Source: Lunularia cruciata
Lineage: Eukaryota > Streptophyta > Marchantiopsida > Lunulariales > Lunulariaceae
Length of the DNA stretch: 64,000 bases
Direction of reading: 5' to 3'
Assembly: GCA_948567375.1 (NCBI GenBank)
Contig: OX419761.1
Location: forward strand, 34,324,243 to 34,388,242
A model generated the notes under the pieces. It did no database searches. It saw nothing but the letters and a program-made list of their open reading frames with translations, and was not told where the DNA came from. A program made the position numbers and the translations under genes. Shown one piece after another: positions 11,382 to 24,264 of this stretch; position 1 is the first letter of the stretch, and each line of letters begins with the position of its first letter.

Positions 11382-11530
11382 TTGGTAAGAGAAGAGCTTG
11401 TATGTTTCCTATAAATATGAAAGCCTAAGCTCATGCTAGACATTTGGGGTTTCCTTCATTTGAGAATCCCAATGTGATACTTCACTCTTGTCTTCCATTC
11501 TCATATTTATCTCCTTTGTCCTTTATATAT
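11382..11530 (+). repeat. Element A 3' LTR, distal part
   Basis: Matches the end of the chromovirus LTR: AGCTTGTATG, a TATA-like CCTATAAATATGA, AAGCTCATGCTAGACATTTGG, then the pyrimidine-rich end (about 11510-11530). The end is too decayed to fix the last base. Confidence 0.72.
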
Positions 11531-13995
11531 TGGACTCTCAAAGAATCCTACTCCCTCTACCTACACTATCTATGACACTATTTGTAGAGCTTGTAGTAAT
11601 GCTCATCTCATATGATCACAAACTTCATGATAAAAATGAGGAATGCAATATAAATGAGCGTCTCAATGACACCGGTCCTAAAACTAGTTATACCAATGGA
11701 AGAAAGAAACATTCTAAGGCAAAGTGAAATTCATTAAGAATAAGCCATCACATCTAAGATAATAATTTGGTTCATACTTGTAGCAGAAGTGGTTTTTTAA
11801 TTTCTCTTTTAAGTAGTGCACTTTGGTGGGTGACATTACACTCTTATGGGAATTGTTCATACCCAAAGGATTAAATATGCAACAATAAATGAACTATGGC
11901 ATTGTGATACTTTTTCCTCAACTTCGATCATTTTTATTTGTATCCTGAGGGAGAAAATTGTTCTTAAGTCTATACTATTTGTGTGCCAATACTTGCTTAT
12001 TACATATTTAAAATGGATTTTTTATAATGGTATTATGTACAAAATTAATTTTTAATTTAAATATAATTATTCCATTTTTAAGTACTAAATTAGATTCTCA
12101 TTAGGATAATAAAACATGTCTATTAATAATTGCCAATTATAGTAGCTTTTACAAATTTCTAGTAGTTTTTAGCTTTTAAGCTTACTCTCAATTTATTTTT
12201 CTTAATTATTATCATTTTTTAAATAAGGTTTATTTTATTCTTGAAATTTATAAAAAATTATTAAATAGCTCAGGTCAAGATACTATGTCTACAGCTCCAC
12301 ACATTGCTTATGCCATAAAAGTTGAATATGCAACACCAACTCACCAAAAAGAAAATGCAGTATAGAATAAATGCTAATGAATTGTTATATATAATGAGTG
12401 GAGTAAAATTATGCAATATGTAAGAACAAAAACCTTAAATACACATGAATAACAAAAAAAAAAAGTTTCCCAAGTTTGACTTACTCATCTATTTCATTAA
12501 TTATCTATGTAGTAGGCTTTGCCTATATTCACCCCTCAAATATATTTTATATTTCTATCTCAATAACACCACCTTACTCCTCCAAATCGATTGGCAATTT
12601 CATTACCTCTAATACCTCTATGAAAAAAATAAACACTAAATTTATAGCATTTCACATAAATACTTGATTAAGTCATACCCATTTTTTTCTAGATCTACTT
12701 GGTCAAAAAAATTAAAGTCTTTGGTACATTTACATGACAAGTATTTTCATTAACCAAACTTAAAGGTTTACACTCTAGTAAGTAGTCATTTGGCTTTAAC
12801 AAGTGCATAATAAACATGTATATCATAGTCTAAGACATTTGATTGATATTTGATAGTTGATTTTAATAAGGTTTATGTTGTGTAAAAAGCTAGTACTTCA
12901 CACCTCCTTATTAATAATATTGCACAAGCCAAATAGCTTCATGTACATCTTTCTATCCTTGATCCAAAATCCAATGGTATATGTTTTCTAATTATTTGTC
13001 ATGTGTATGCAATTCATATTCTTGAACTTCATATTAAATCCCATAGGTAGCTTCTCTACATTCAAGTACTTAAAATCTTTGAAACAACTATCCATTAATA
13101 AAATTGAGGAAGATCTTAAATTATCAAGAATTCAAAAAATTTCTCCTATAGATGCATTCTTGTGAAAATACATATCTATTATGAAATATATAGTCATTCA
13201 AGTTCTACTCATAAGTGAAATATTGGAGAGCAATGTACCTTGAACATCAATGCTAGAATGTGAATTGCTTTATTTCAATAGAACATAAGTTGCAAGTATC
13301 TTGTTTTAATCACATGCAAATTTGTAGAATTGCCATTACTAGAGGAAGAGACGTTGCATGTTCTCTAGTATTGAAACTCTACTTATGATCAATTTTCCTT
13401 CCCATCTAGAGTATTATTTGACTTCTAAGTATTTTAGAATAATTCATATGGCCAAAATTTGTGCCAAAGATATTTTGTCCTATTATGCATATACCTCCTT
13501 GATATATTTTCAAGGTTTGGTGCTTTCTCAACTACTTATATTTCCAATAAAAGATTTTTCTTATTCTTTATATCTTTATCTTCTTTATGTATTTGAAATA
13601 ATAATTATATTAAAAGGTTAATTTTAGAGAAAACTCAATGAAATTCACTTGGATAAAATTCACTATATTAAAAGCCAAAAGTTAAATAATTAAAAGGATT
13701 TTTACAAAATCTGGATAAAACTTCACCAATTATGAATTGGAATACAATGCATCCAAGGTGAATCAACTCTTTGACCTTTGCAAAGAATGCTTAATTTCTA
13801 ACTGTTGGTAACATTTTAGAGTGGTAAGTAAGCCTCAAGTAAGCTTCATATTCCACTCTTAAACAAAAGACATAGATATACCCTCGTGTTCTTCATCCTC
13901 TACCTAAGATACTTTACTTTGTCTCTTTTTTAATTGCTCTCATATACAAAAGATCTATTTTCATATGTCATGATTCAATTATTCAAAAGGAAGAT
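11530..13995. other. AT-rich DNA without recognisable genes
   Basis: Only short ORFs of 60-90 codons with no recognisable motif. No repeat match elsewhere in the window. Confidence 0.5.
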
Positions 13996-14370
13996 TTAGA
14001 TTATTCTCATTCAAAATGACCATTGTGACTAATAAACCATTTTTCTTGGACATCCTTTGTCTATAATACCTTATCTTCTCCAATGATTTTCTTATATTGT
14101 ACTCATTTTTCCCATGTCTCATTACCAAAGTACTTGGTTTTTTTTGCAAAGAAGTAATCCATGCTTAACCTTCTTATTTGCATTAGATAATTTTCATTCA
14201 AAGTCACCATTGTTTCTAATTAAAAAATTTGCTTGGACATCCTTGGTCTATATTACCTTGTCTTCTCCAATGAATTTGTTATATTGGAATCAATCTTTCC
14301 CAAGTCTCATCATTGAAGTACTTGAGTTTTTCCAAGAGGTAAATCCATGTTTAACCTTCTTATGTGCATG
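13996..14370. repeat. Tandem duplication, two units of about 187 bp
   Basis: Unit 1 starts TTAGATTATTCTCATTC at 13996 and unit 2 TTAGATAATTTTCATTC at 14183. Both continue through CTTGGACATCC, CTTCTCCAATGA and TTAACCTTCTTAT, with many substitutions. Old local duplication of non-coding DNA. Confidence 0.75.
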
Positions 14371-15400
14371 ATCTTTGTAAGACTTTTGAGCTTGATCTTA
14401 CTCATTTCAATTCATATAGATTTGAGACAAAAAAACATAAGGTGTGAGTAAGTGTCAAATTATGCTTTTAATAAATCCATTTGGATGCAACATCATATTT
14501 TCTATTTATGACATGGAACATATAAGGACAAAGTGGAGGATTCATATGAAACTAGTTTGTTGCATGATCCACTTGGTCAAAGATGAATTTAGAAGAGTTT
14601 GATAACAAGTGTGATCTTCTCATACTATCAATCATTTCTCTCAAAAATGTTTCACTTATGGAGATTTTTGATAAGGAATCTAATGCTCAAGAATTCCAAA
14701 ACTTTGGTTTGGTTTGTTGTTGTGTATTGATGTTCAATATCTAAACATATAAACTATAGCTTATCAATGCAAATTAATCACAATTGATTATTCTTGTTGC
14801 AAAAGTGCACACCATTCATCTTTCAAAAAGAGCAAAGAGGAGAACCAAATACCTTTATATTGTTCTAGACCTCTCCTTGAGTAGAAGAAACATTGGATCC
14901 AAGTAAATATCTCTTTCTTGACTATGGTGGAAACCATGGTGGCTAGGAAGTTATGCTTGTTATTTGTGTCATAACACATTATTATTTACCTCAATGTCCA
15001 AGCCTATCTCACTTTCCTAACCTCTTTCTTTTTTCTAGATCCTCCTTAACAAGCTCATTCTTTTTTTCACACTTGATATTTGTGCAAAATTGTGAATTGG
15101 TGATAAGGTTACATAAAATTCACCTTCAACTAACAAAGCTTGCAATGCAAGTTGTGTCTCCTTTCTTATTTGACTACTTAGAGTTGCTATGTATTTTTAC
15201 TTAGTTTGATATCTTGTCTTCATTTTCAAAAATAAAAATAAGTACAATTCACAACATACAAAGTACAAAAAACTAAAACACATAAAATCAAATCAAAATT
15301 AACCTCCTTGTCAAACCAAGGACTTCTGGCCTATAGGTTTGGTCAAACTCTGGTTAAAATCTTGAGCCTCAACACCTTTTTTCTCAAAGGACTAAAACTT
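14371..15400. other. AT-rich DNA without recognisable genes
   Basis: Nothing beyond short chance ORFs. Confidence 0.45.
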
Positions 15401-15404
15401 ATCA

Positions 15405-15610
15405 TTTTTTGAGGCCTAATTCATCCATTTAGGCCTCCAAAATTGGTCTAACATTTTCAATGTATCTTTGGTCTCTACCCTATTAATAGAAATCCTCTTT
15501 TGGTGACACCTCTATCTTATATACTTAGACCATCATATATAAGATCCATCCAGATATTAATAGGATAACTTCCACCTCTTGATAATATGTCTAGCTAATA
15601 GTATTACATC
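15405..15610. repeat. Dispersed repeat, copy 1 (partner at 56620-56822)
   Basis: Shares an ordered series of blocks with 56620-56822: AGGCCTAATTC, AGGCCTCCAAA, TAGTGACACCTC-like, TTCCACCT and ATAATATGTCTAGCTAAT. Same orientation. It sits next to the decayed minus-strand ORF at 15.7-17.0 kb. Confidence 0.7.
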
Positions 15611-15699
15611 TACTTCTCCAACCATCATTACAAATTGATATTGAGCTTCCTCTAATTGCTTGATGGGTTTCAACTTCTACTCCTCTAATTGTTGGTTCA

Positions 15700-17010
15700 A
15701 GATCCATACTTCCTTCTTCATCTCCTCCAACATTTGGAGTTGATCAAATTCCCTCTCTTTTCTCCATTTTTAAGTCTTTGGTTAGGTGTTTCAATTGGAT
15801 TTCCACCTCCTTGAAGAACTTTAATATATATACCTCTAAGGTAATTGCTTATATTTGTTGGTTTATATTTCCCTTTGAATACTTTGAACTTCTTCATCTT
15901 AGGCATTTAGTTGGTCGTTGTATCCAAGATGCTTTTGATTCTATTCCAACAAAAGTGCTCTCAATTTGCCTTGGAGCTTTTAGATGTCTTCTTCATGTTG
16001 ATCATGATCCATTGCAAGATGGAAGGATTGTCTTTTCACTTCAAAATTTTCTTGTGTAAGTACATTCACCTTCTTTGCCTCCTCTTTATATAGATTCCTT
16101 GTCTTTTCCATATCCTCTTCCCAATTGGCTTCCTTTGCACTCCCAAGTGTCATATAATATACCACATTAGGATAGACTTCTTCTTGACACTATAGTAGAA
16201 GAAGCTTCATCAGCTACAATGCTAATCCCACCATGTCGATCATAGAATTTGCCCCTTCTTTCCTTAGTACAAATTTTTTTTGGGTTGCTTTTTGTCCTAC
16301 TTTGGCATGTGCTACACTTGGATGGTTTTTGCATTCTTCTTCCACTTCTAATCTCTCTTTTGCTTCTTAATAGTGTTCTTTGGCTTCATGTTGTCCTTCA
16401 TTCCAAGTGTTATCTTCTCCTCTTTCTTGGGTCTCCACCTCCTCTTCTTTAGGGACACCTACTTCTTGGTTAGGGCTATGAGGTACTTTTGTCATATGAA
16501 AGGCAATGTACTCCATTGGATGGCAGTGACTTAGGAACTTCTTGTGATCCTCCTTTCTCAATAAATTCAGCCCTATGTAGAAATGTATGGAAAAAAGAAG
16601 TTAGGAAATTTGCTCTAATATTTCTTTTAAAATCCAAGCGCAAATTTGTTGTTTGGAAATAAAACATATTTGTCCATTTAACAAGCTTCTCTTGGTACAT
16701 GTATTTCAAGAAGATGGCTTGGTTGTTGGTGAGATAAGTCATTCTTCCGGCTTGAACGTCTTCATAACTACTTCTACCACTACTCTTAGGGCTATATCCT
16801 TGTAACTACACACCCTCCATTTGTTGTTCTTGGACCACTTTTCTGCAAAAGATGCCTTAATATGGTCATCCACCAATTTGCACATTGGCCCAAACTTTGT
16901 ATCCAATGTTATTACACTTGCTGATCTTGCATTTGCACCCATGACTATTCTCTTTGGTTCAATTGTAGGAGTATTGTCCCCTATTGTTCTCTCCTTCCTC
17001 CCCTACATCT
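15700..17010 (-). pseudogene. Unidentified decayed minus-strand ORF, charged and coiled-coil-like
   Basis: A series of minus-strand open pieces: 16739-16942 (begins MGANARSASVITLDTKFG), 16476-16742, 16367-16561 (Glu-rich), 15980-16165 and 15718-15906. All lie on the same strand within 1.3 kb and are rich in Lys and Glu with heptad-like spacing towards the C-terminus. They look like one gene broken by stops and frameshifts. I recognise no catalytic or binding motif, so it may be an old transposon ORF or a host pseudogene. Confidence 0.4.
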
Positions 17011-17639
17011 TATAGACAATCCCAAAGTCACTCACTTCTCACTTCCATAGCAAAAAATAGAGGTGCTTGCTACGGATTACGTCACTCCTAGAGCAAATTG
17101 CCCGTTTGTTAATTGTTGCACTAAGAAGAATGGCTTTGGGGATCTTCCTCATTGGTTTCTAGACAAACATCATTAATGAAAGATAGTTTGGATACAAAGG
17201 CAAAGTTAGACAATTACAAATGTGGTAAAAAATACAAAGGCTTGCTAGGACTTGATATCTATGAGCTCACTTGTAGCTAAGACTGAAATTAATTGGCAAA
17301 AAGTGAAGTTGATCAATGTGCACTTGGTTTTATAGCCAGATTTTTCAATCGTTGTTCTTCAATGGCATATTTGTCAATGAGACATCATTCTCTATAAATG
17401 CAAGCCCCTCCATTAGTGCAATGATCTTTGGTGGTAGTCCTTTAAGCAAGTGGAGGTGCATTCAAATCAATGTAAATATTTGGATCCAATGGCCATTGGG
17501 TCAATGTTTGATTGTTGGGTCCAAAGATCTTTTGTACTTAAGTTCTTTGCCTCCCAGCACCCTTCAGCCTTCACTCCTTTGGTATTTTCCCCTCTGAGTA
17601 CCTCTGGCTTTTTCCTTGTTCCCTTTGTATTATAACATG

Positions 17640-20580
17640 TATAGAACAACTCTAAAGCAAACCAAGAATTTTTCCTCTTGAACAAGAGTGAAATAAATAT
17701 AAAAGAACAAAGTTAATAAAAATGTGAGCACTATACTCCTATACTCTGTACCATACTATTTAGTGGTTGAAAGATTTATATTCCAAATTTTTTTAATAGA
17801 TTAACTTGTTGATATTTTGAATGATTATACTACCAATCAATAGTTAAAGTCAAAATGGAAAATTTTAGTAACAAGGTTTTGGTACAATAAATAGTTTATG
17901 ATGGGATATTTAAATTTAATACATACTGGGAACCTTAGAGAGGATACAACATCTTACTAAAATATTATTGGGTAGGAGCCAGATCTTGATGTACTTATAA
18001 TTTCTGTAACATAAATGAGATACAAGGAGAAAGCTTTTGTAATAATGGAAATGGATATAGTAATGATTTAAACCAAGTACTTGAAGATTCAAAGGAGTAA
18101 ATTGTAACTTTACCCTTTCTTTTCTTCTTGAAAAGCAAGATTTGTGACAGATAGATTTATTTTTAATATGGAATTGCATTCTAATTATTAAAAATCTCAA
18201 AAACTCTTGAACAGCCATGGAGTTTTCTGTAGCCACTAGTCCCATCTTGATATTAGAATAAAGAAGAGGGAGTCAAATTGGCTAATGCTTGAAGGTTGAT
18301 GCAATATATTCCGCCAGTTGAGAGAAAACTTAATTAATGGTTAGCCCTATAGATATAAAAATAGAAGCAACATCCGCGAAAAAAGCTTGAACCGGCTAAT
18401 CGATTCACACCACCAGGTGCAATATCCGGTCCCCGAGAGGGCCACGGCTGCAAATGGCTATTGGGTCTTTTGATTAGAATCCAATCCAACCTATAGCGAC
18501 CAAATCAGCAAAACAGGGTAAGACCGAACAAATGTTTAGTAGACCTAAGTGATTATAATGAACAATTTGCAAATCTTCTTATGTTGAGAGCTTCATTACC
18601 TCTATCCAAGCACGCAATAACCCTTGCAAGTTACAAAATCTTTAGAAAATGTTGCATTGCATTGAGGACTTGAACAAATTTAGGATTTGAAGATTAGTAA
18701 CAATCAATTCTGCAAAGTATTCTTTAAAGATAAATTTAGGTGTTTTGATTTAAGAAGTAGTAACATAAATAAAGAAATAAAATCAAAAGATATTAGAACC
18801 AACAAATAGCTATAAGCAAGCATATTCATTCAACAGAAAGTGTTTTCCCAGAAAAGAGGGAAACAAGAGATACTCTTAGAAAAACTACAAGAACTCAAAT
18901 CCAAGAATAGCTATTTTTTCATATAGAAAATTTGCTATAAAAAACATGGAAACAAGGAACTAGAACATCAAGTTCATCTTAGCATGAAAACACAAAAAAT
19001 AAAATAAAACCTTATTTAACCCATATAGAGCAGCATTTTGTAAAATTTGGAATGAAGCTAAATTTGTCTGTGAGAATAATTCTGTATGATTTTTGGGGAA
19101 TATACTCCACAATCTATAACAATATGAAAAGTTTTATTACTTTAGATTTTCTTAGCTCTAGATTTATTTTATAAAATCTGTTTCTATAGTCTTTATTTTA
19201 GATGTTTTTCCTTATAACAGAATTTGTATTATGAAATTAACTAACACAACTATCCTTATAGAACTTGAAAAATTAAAATTTGTTGCACCAAACGGAAATT
19301 TAAAATGGTAGAGATGAAAACTAGAAAAGAAAAGTTCTTGAATTCAATGTTTTACAATATATGTGTAAGTTTCAAAACAAGAATCTAGAGCAATTTTTCA
19401 AAGTAGTTGATTTCATGATCTTTGTTGTAACTTATAAATTGGGTAGTAGTAGTCATTTTAGTCATTCTTACAAATATGGCGTTCTCAAAACTTGTTTTGG
19501 TCAAAAACTCTGAATGCTTGCAAAAGGCAGAAAAGTTCATGGATAAGGATTTTGTTCTTGGATCACTAGAGATAAGAACGTGAGTCTATTTTGTATTGAA
19601 ACTGATTTGACATCAAGGAACTGAGCTAACTTAATGTATAACGTTTACTGACTACCATATATTTGAGCTTTGTTTTTGTTTTGTACCCATAAACTTAAAC
19701 TGTAAGACATACTATGTATGCAAAATTGGTATTAATACATAAACTCTATGCATGTATACACAAGAAAATATCAATCAAAGCCTTAAAGAAATATCCAGCA
19801 AAGCCTTAAAGAATATGCATGGAAAATTAAATATATCAGATGATTAAATTCTTCTGCGCGCATGCAGAAGAAATTTATAGATTGTGAAGTATTATTTGCC
19901 ATAACTTGCAGTATCTTAAAATAATTTCTTATTATGTTTGGCACTCGTTAAGACTCTTGTAGCTGCGAAATTAGATGCTTGCATACAGTTTATAGTCTTT
20001 AAGTACACGAGAAAAAAGAAGCATCGACAGCAAAGTTCTATGAATGCAATAAACTTGAAGTCCGTGATTGACTGCATATATGAAACTTACGGGTTTTTTA
20101 ACGCTGTTCACTACAGTTGCAAAGAGAAATAACTTTAACATGCATATCCATCTCTTTCTGGTAACGCTAAATCTAGATTGTCCTGCAGTTTTCTTCATTT
20201 GTAGAATTCTGCAGATCACATTTACAAGTAATTGACAATCATAATAAACATACAAAAATTCTTATATGAAAAGGGATTTGATTATGTCAAATGCAAAGAT
20301 ACTTGGATGATAGACCTTTTAATTTATATCGCAGATTTACTATATAAAGATGATGTAAAAATTAAAATTAAAGTTAAAATCTGTAGTAAACTGAAAATTT
20401 ATCACATTTGATAAATACAATGAATTGATCAGTAATAAAAATTTGCACTTAGTTCACATTCTTTTTGTGGTTCCATACCGTAACTATGAACTCATTTTAG
20501 TCGTTAAATAATTTTCCTATTATTTCATAACATAGTCATCTAAACCATTGGGAAAAAGCCATCTATACATGTTGATATCT
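17640..20580. other. AT-rich DNA without recognisable genes
   Basis: No ORF of note. A small GC-richer patch at 18395-18480 stands out against its surroundings, but I find no RNA fold or coding frame in it. Confidence 0.45.
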
Positions 20581-20850
20581 AGTAGGGGTTTCAGAAATAG
20601 TTTTACAAAGCTCTCTATATTTTTGTATAGATTATTACAAAGTGTTGACAAAATGGTTCAGTGTGCGGGCTAGAGGAAGAAAGAGTCCCACTATGGAGTT
20701 CTGGCCAAGTTCCTTATTATTAGCATACTCTATAAGAGGTGGTTTGTAAGAAACAAGGGATATGGAGTTTTCCATTGTCATGCCATAACACATTAATTAC
20801 AAATGAGTGTTAATAAAGTGCCTAGTTTAGGGTGAATCTAGTCTATGCTA
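20580..20850. repeat. Dispersed repeat, copy 1 (partner at 23608-23850)
   Basis: Direct repeat with 23608-23850: TTTCAGAA(A)TAGTTTTA, AAAGTGTTGAC, GGAGTTCTGG, CTTTATTATTAGC-like, GAGGTGGTTTGTA, GGATATGGAGTTTT and TTAATAAAGTG in the same order. The two copies flank about 2.75 kb in direct orientation, which could be the LTR pair of a small element, but no TG...CA ends or PBS could be fixed. Confidence 0.65.
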
Positions 20851-20879
20851 GTTGCCGCCCAATGTAATGTCTTAATTTA

Positions 20880-21060
20880 GGATAAAATGGAATTTTTCTG
20901 TTGCTGTTTGTTGTTGCTTGTCATTGCTCATTGTTGCTCATCGTTGCTTGTAGTTGCCTGTAATTGCTTGATGGCACCAATTGCTGCTTGTTGCCGTTGG
21001 TAGTGTCTTGTTGGCACTGGTAGCCGCTTGTTGGCATCGGTAGCCTTTATGCACTCGATT
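20880..21060. repeat. Degenerate TTG/TTGCTG-rich low-complexity tract
   Basis: Repeated TTGCTG, TTGTTGC and TTGGCA words without a strict period; a decayed microsatellite. Confidence 0.6.
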
Positions 21061-21233
21061 ATGTTGATTGATGAACAAAATTAAGCACTTTGAGACTCCA
21101 AGTCTTGGCAATAGAGTACAAATCCTTTTTGGGTGTGAGGTGGCTTTAAGCAACATGTTTCTCTAAAAATGGATCTGTCTTGCAATGATCTAAGAAGCAT
21201 TTTGCTTGACAACAAAAACTGCAAGAATACATG

Positions 21234-21570
21234 GCAATTTGAATATCGTGCAAGGTTTTGAGAAACTCAGTATCTTAAGTCTAGGTAACAATTAGGACGG
21301 GGTTTATATTCCCTAAGAGGATTAACAAGGCCCACCATTTGATGTTGAGCATAACTCTTTCTCGTTTTCTTTGTACAAATATTTGCACATTGGATGTCAT
21401 GCAATTTGAATGTCATGTAGGGTTTTGAGAAACTCAGTATCTTAAGTCTGGATAACAATTAGGACGAGGTTTAGATTCCCTAAGAGGATTACCAAGGCTC
21501 ACCATTTTGATGATGAGCACAACTCTTTGTCACCTGAAGAACTTTCTTTGTACAAATCTTCATGCATTGG
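21234..21570. repeat. Tandem duplication, two units of about 167 bp
   Basis: GCAATTTGAATATCGTG at 21234 and GCAATTTGAATGTCATG at 21401 begin two units, each continuing through GGTTTTGAGAAACTCAGTA and CCCTAAGAGGATTA. Non-coding. Confidence 0.8.
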
Positions 21571-22369
21571 ACACCCTCAAGGCGAAGACAGTCTCTTGAC
21601 AAGGGGATGTTCAGATCTTGTAAGGATCCAAAAAGTTGTATTGTTTGTAGTTAGGGAGTAATACTTGACTGATGACTTGACATATTTGAGTACCTCGTCT
21701 TTGCCATGAGTCCTAAAGATAGATTGTAACATGACTAAGATTCTCTTTCAAATTGCCTACGGGTTTGTGATGTATTTTTTAAAAGTCTCTCCAATTTAGA
21801 TTTAGACGTAAAGAGGTCTCAATGGCTCCTTGGATCTTGTCATGATATGAACGGGAAGATTTAGTTACAATCATATGGATGTTTTATTAAATCATCTTAT
21901 TAGGAACATTCCTCCATCTCTTCTTGATTTACCATTCAAGAACAAAAACGGTGAAGTAGAAAGTTGGTCTTGATGGAGTCTCCCATCTCCCCATTGCTCT
22001 TGTTATCTATGCATGTTGCTTTTTTGAAACAAACGAGTGGATTTCAAAGAAATTATCTTGGTTTGTTAGACAATGATCTTTCTAGAGGGGTTAAGTTCAA
22101 CTCTTTGTCCACCTCCAAATACGTTGTACTATTTGGCATTATCAAACTTGGATCATGTGTTGTCAAAACCAAACAAACATTTGGATGTCGAACGGTGTGG
22201 TAGACCTTTATCGTAACAAACTTGATATTGTGGATACTCCCGACTTCATCTCTCTTGAAAGCAAATATATTTATCTAAATCAAATTTTAGTGTGCAAGGC
22301 AATGTGAATCATTTTCCATAACTATCTTCCTTGCTGCACTATCTTCCATAACACTATCTTCCTTGCCGC

Positions 22370-22810
22370 ACTCATCTATGGAAATGAGCCACCACACCAA
22401 TGCAAAACTACAAAACCCATCGGTTTAGTTTATTGGAAGGAGCATTTACATGCAACATTTGTATTTGTAGATGTTGAATTTGAATTCCAATAATTAAGAG
22501 TGACATTTTGGATCCACCAAATTTTTTAATAAATCTCATTCTAAGAATCACTCACCCTCTCAAGAAGCCACATCATCTCTTTTGACCATCATTTATTTCA
22601 ATATGACTATCCTAAATATATATAATATAGCACCTGTAATATAGTATTTTTATAAATGAAAGTAAATTACAAATGATATACCATAAAATAATTTACGGGT
22701 TGTTCATTTATTAGCAGTCATCTCCTTACCAAGTTCACTAAAAATAATTACAAAATTTATTATTTATCCCATAGACATCCGTCAAAACTGATTCTGAAAC
22801 CCCCGACTGT
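22370..22810. repeat. Dispersed repeat, copy 1 (partner at 29385-29800)
   Basis: Ordered matches with 29385-29800 include CTATGGAAATGA, AAAACTACAAAAC, CATTTTGGATC, CATCATTTATTTCAATA-like, AGTTCACTAAAAATA and TTATTTATCCCATAG. Same orientation. No coding potential. Confidence 0.7.
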
Positions 22811-23607
22811 ACTGGACAATCAAACAGACTCCGAATTCTCCTTCATCCTCAATCAAACTAACCCTACGTTGTCGAAGTCTTTACCGTAGTCAAAGTGCTT
22901 CACCTAGGTGATAGTAAGCAGCATAGACTGTTCAGTATTGTAGTTTCAAAGGATATCCTCGGTACTCCAGAGGTTTTGGGAGACTTTGACTTGCTCTCAA
23001 ATCTACCAAGCTTACCTTGGAGATATTCACTCCATAATTGTCTAGGAAGCAGCTTAATGATTTCTAAACTCTATAAGAAGAATTTCTCCTTAACTATGGT
23101 TTGATTTTCCTATCCAATCCAATGAGCTCTAATTATGTGAAAATTCCTCAAACTCTACCTCGAATCCTTTAAAAATTTTATTCCTTTCTTTTCTTTTCTA
23201 GAGGATGTACCAACATAACCTATCTTGGATATGTTGCTACATTATTTGGATCAAACTGAATTAGCGAACTACATAAATTTTCTAAGAATACTTGAAAATA
23301 ATTACACTATCAACCCGCTGAGAAATCTTTCAAGAAGAGAATGAGCACAGGATTAAGTGATGCAGAAGTCCTGAAAAGATTTGTTATGTACCGTACCGAT
23401 GATTACGAAGGGGTTATTCGTGGAAGATGGACGTAATGAGTATATGCTTTTCAAAAAGGAATGGCACGAAATTAACATACATTATACAAATCCGTGAGGA
23501 CGGAGTACTTTCCAGCTAGTTCCCCTCCCACGCATGACTTTATGTAGAGAATAGAATGAAGTGAAGCATTATTTTATTCGAGAGAAGGATAATCTATGTG
23601 CATTAGG

Positions 23608-23850
23608 GAGTTTCAGAATAGTTTTATGAAGTTATGTAGATTTTCATATCGATATTACAAAATGTTGACTAAATTGGTAAGGGTGCAGGCTGAAGGAAGA
23701 AAGGGTACTGCAATGGAGTTCCGGTCAAGTTCTTTATTATTAGCAAACTCCATATGAGGTGGTTTGTAGGAAATAAAGGATATGGAGTTTTTTGTTGTCA
23801 CATGGTAACATATTAATTATAGAGTAAGGTTAATAAAGTGTATGGTTTAG
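23608..23850. repeat. Dispersed repeat, copy 2 (partner at 20580-20850)
   Basis: See copy 1; substitutions and small indels throughout, so both copies are old. Confidence 0.65.
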
Positions 23851-24264
23851 GTCAAAGTAAATGTGCAATGACAAGAAGGGAGTGGCAAACAAAGGGTGCA
23901 ATGAAGATAGGTGATATACAAGAATCCAAATGAATTGCACGACGAGGACAAGACTGCATTGCGTGAGTAGGATGAGTGGGATAGGACTAGAAAATTGATC
24001 ATAGAGTGGGAAGATTAGGGTGGGTTGTGTGAAGGAGGGAAGGAGGAGTGAATTTATTTGGAAGCGCTATCTAAAATATTCAAAAATATTCATTATTCAA
24101 AAATTCCTCTTCAACTAGTACAAGTTACAAAATGATTTTCTCATCTTGTGAGCTGTTCATTGTGTAGAGAACAAAGCATTGAGGTGAGGAGAGTAGAGCA
24201 TCTAGACCAATTGTTATTTTTGGTGATTCAAGAATTGAGCAAGGAGAATTGAGTTGAGTATAAT

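Larger units (their letters stand above)
1..11530 (+). mobile_element. Element A: old, interrupted Ty3/gypsy chromovirus (5' end outside window)
   Basis: Plus-strand copy of the same family as element D (57486-62962), recognised by colinear similarity through LTR, PBS, gag, protease, RT, RNase H, integrase, chromodomain, PPT and LTR. It is in three blocks: 1-755, 6020-10150 and about 11382-11530. The first gap is the nested element B. The second is about 1.2 kb of unrelated sequence inside the 3' LTR. Every domain carries stop codons and most CpG sites have become TpG or CpA, so it is the oldest chromovirus here. An internal deletion near 6416 removed the gag zinc knuckle, the gag-pol overlap and the protease active site. 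The target duplication cannot be checked because the left end is outside the window. Confidence 0.9.

Noticed and set aside
11520-11545. ATTGGACTCTCAAAG after the distal LTR piece as a primer-binding site, which would make 11382-11530 a 5' LTR of another element
   Set aside because: It matches the PBS poorly and no gag leader sequence of the family follows.
18395-18480. GC-richer patch as a tRNA or other RNA gene
   Set aside because: No cloverleaf, no A and B box pair and no stable fold found by eye.
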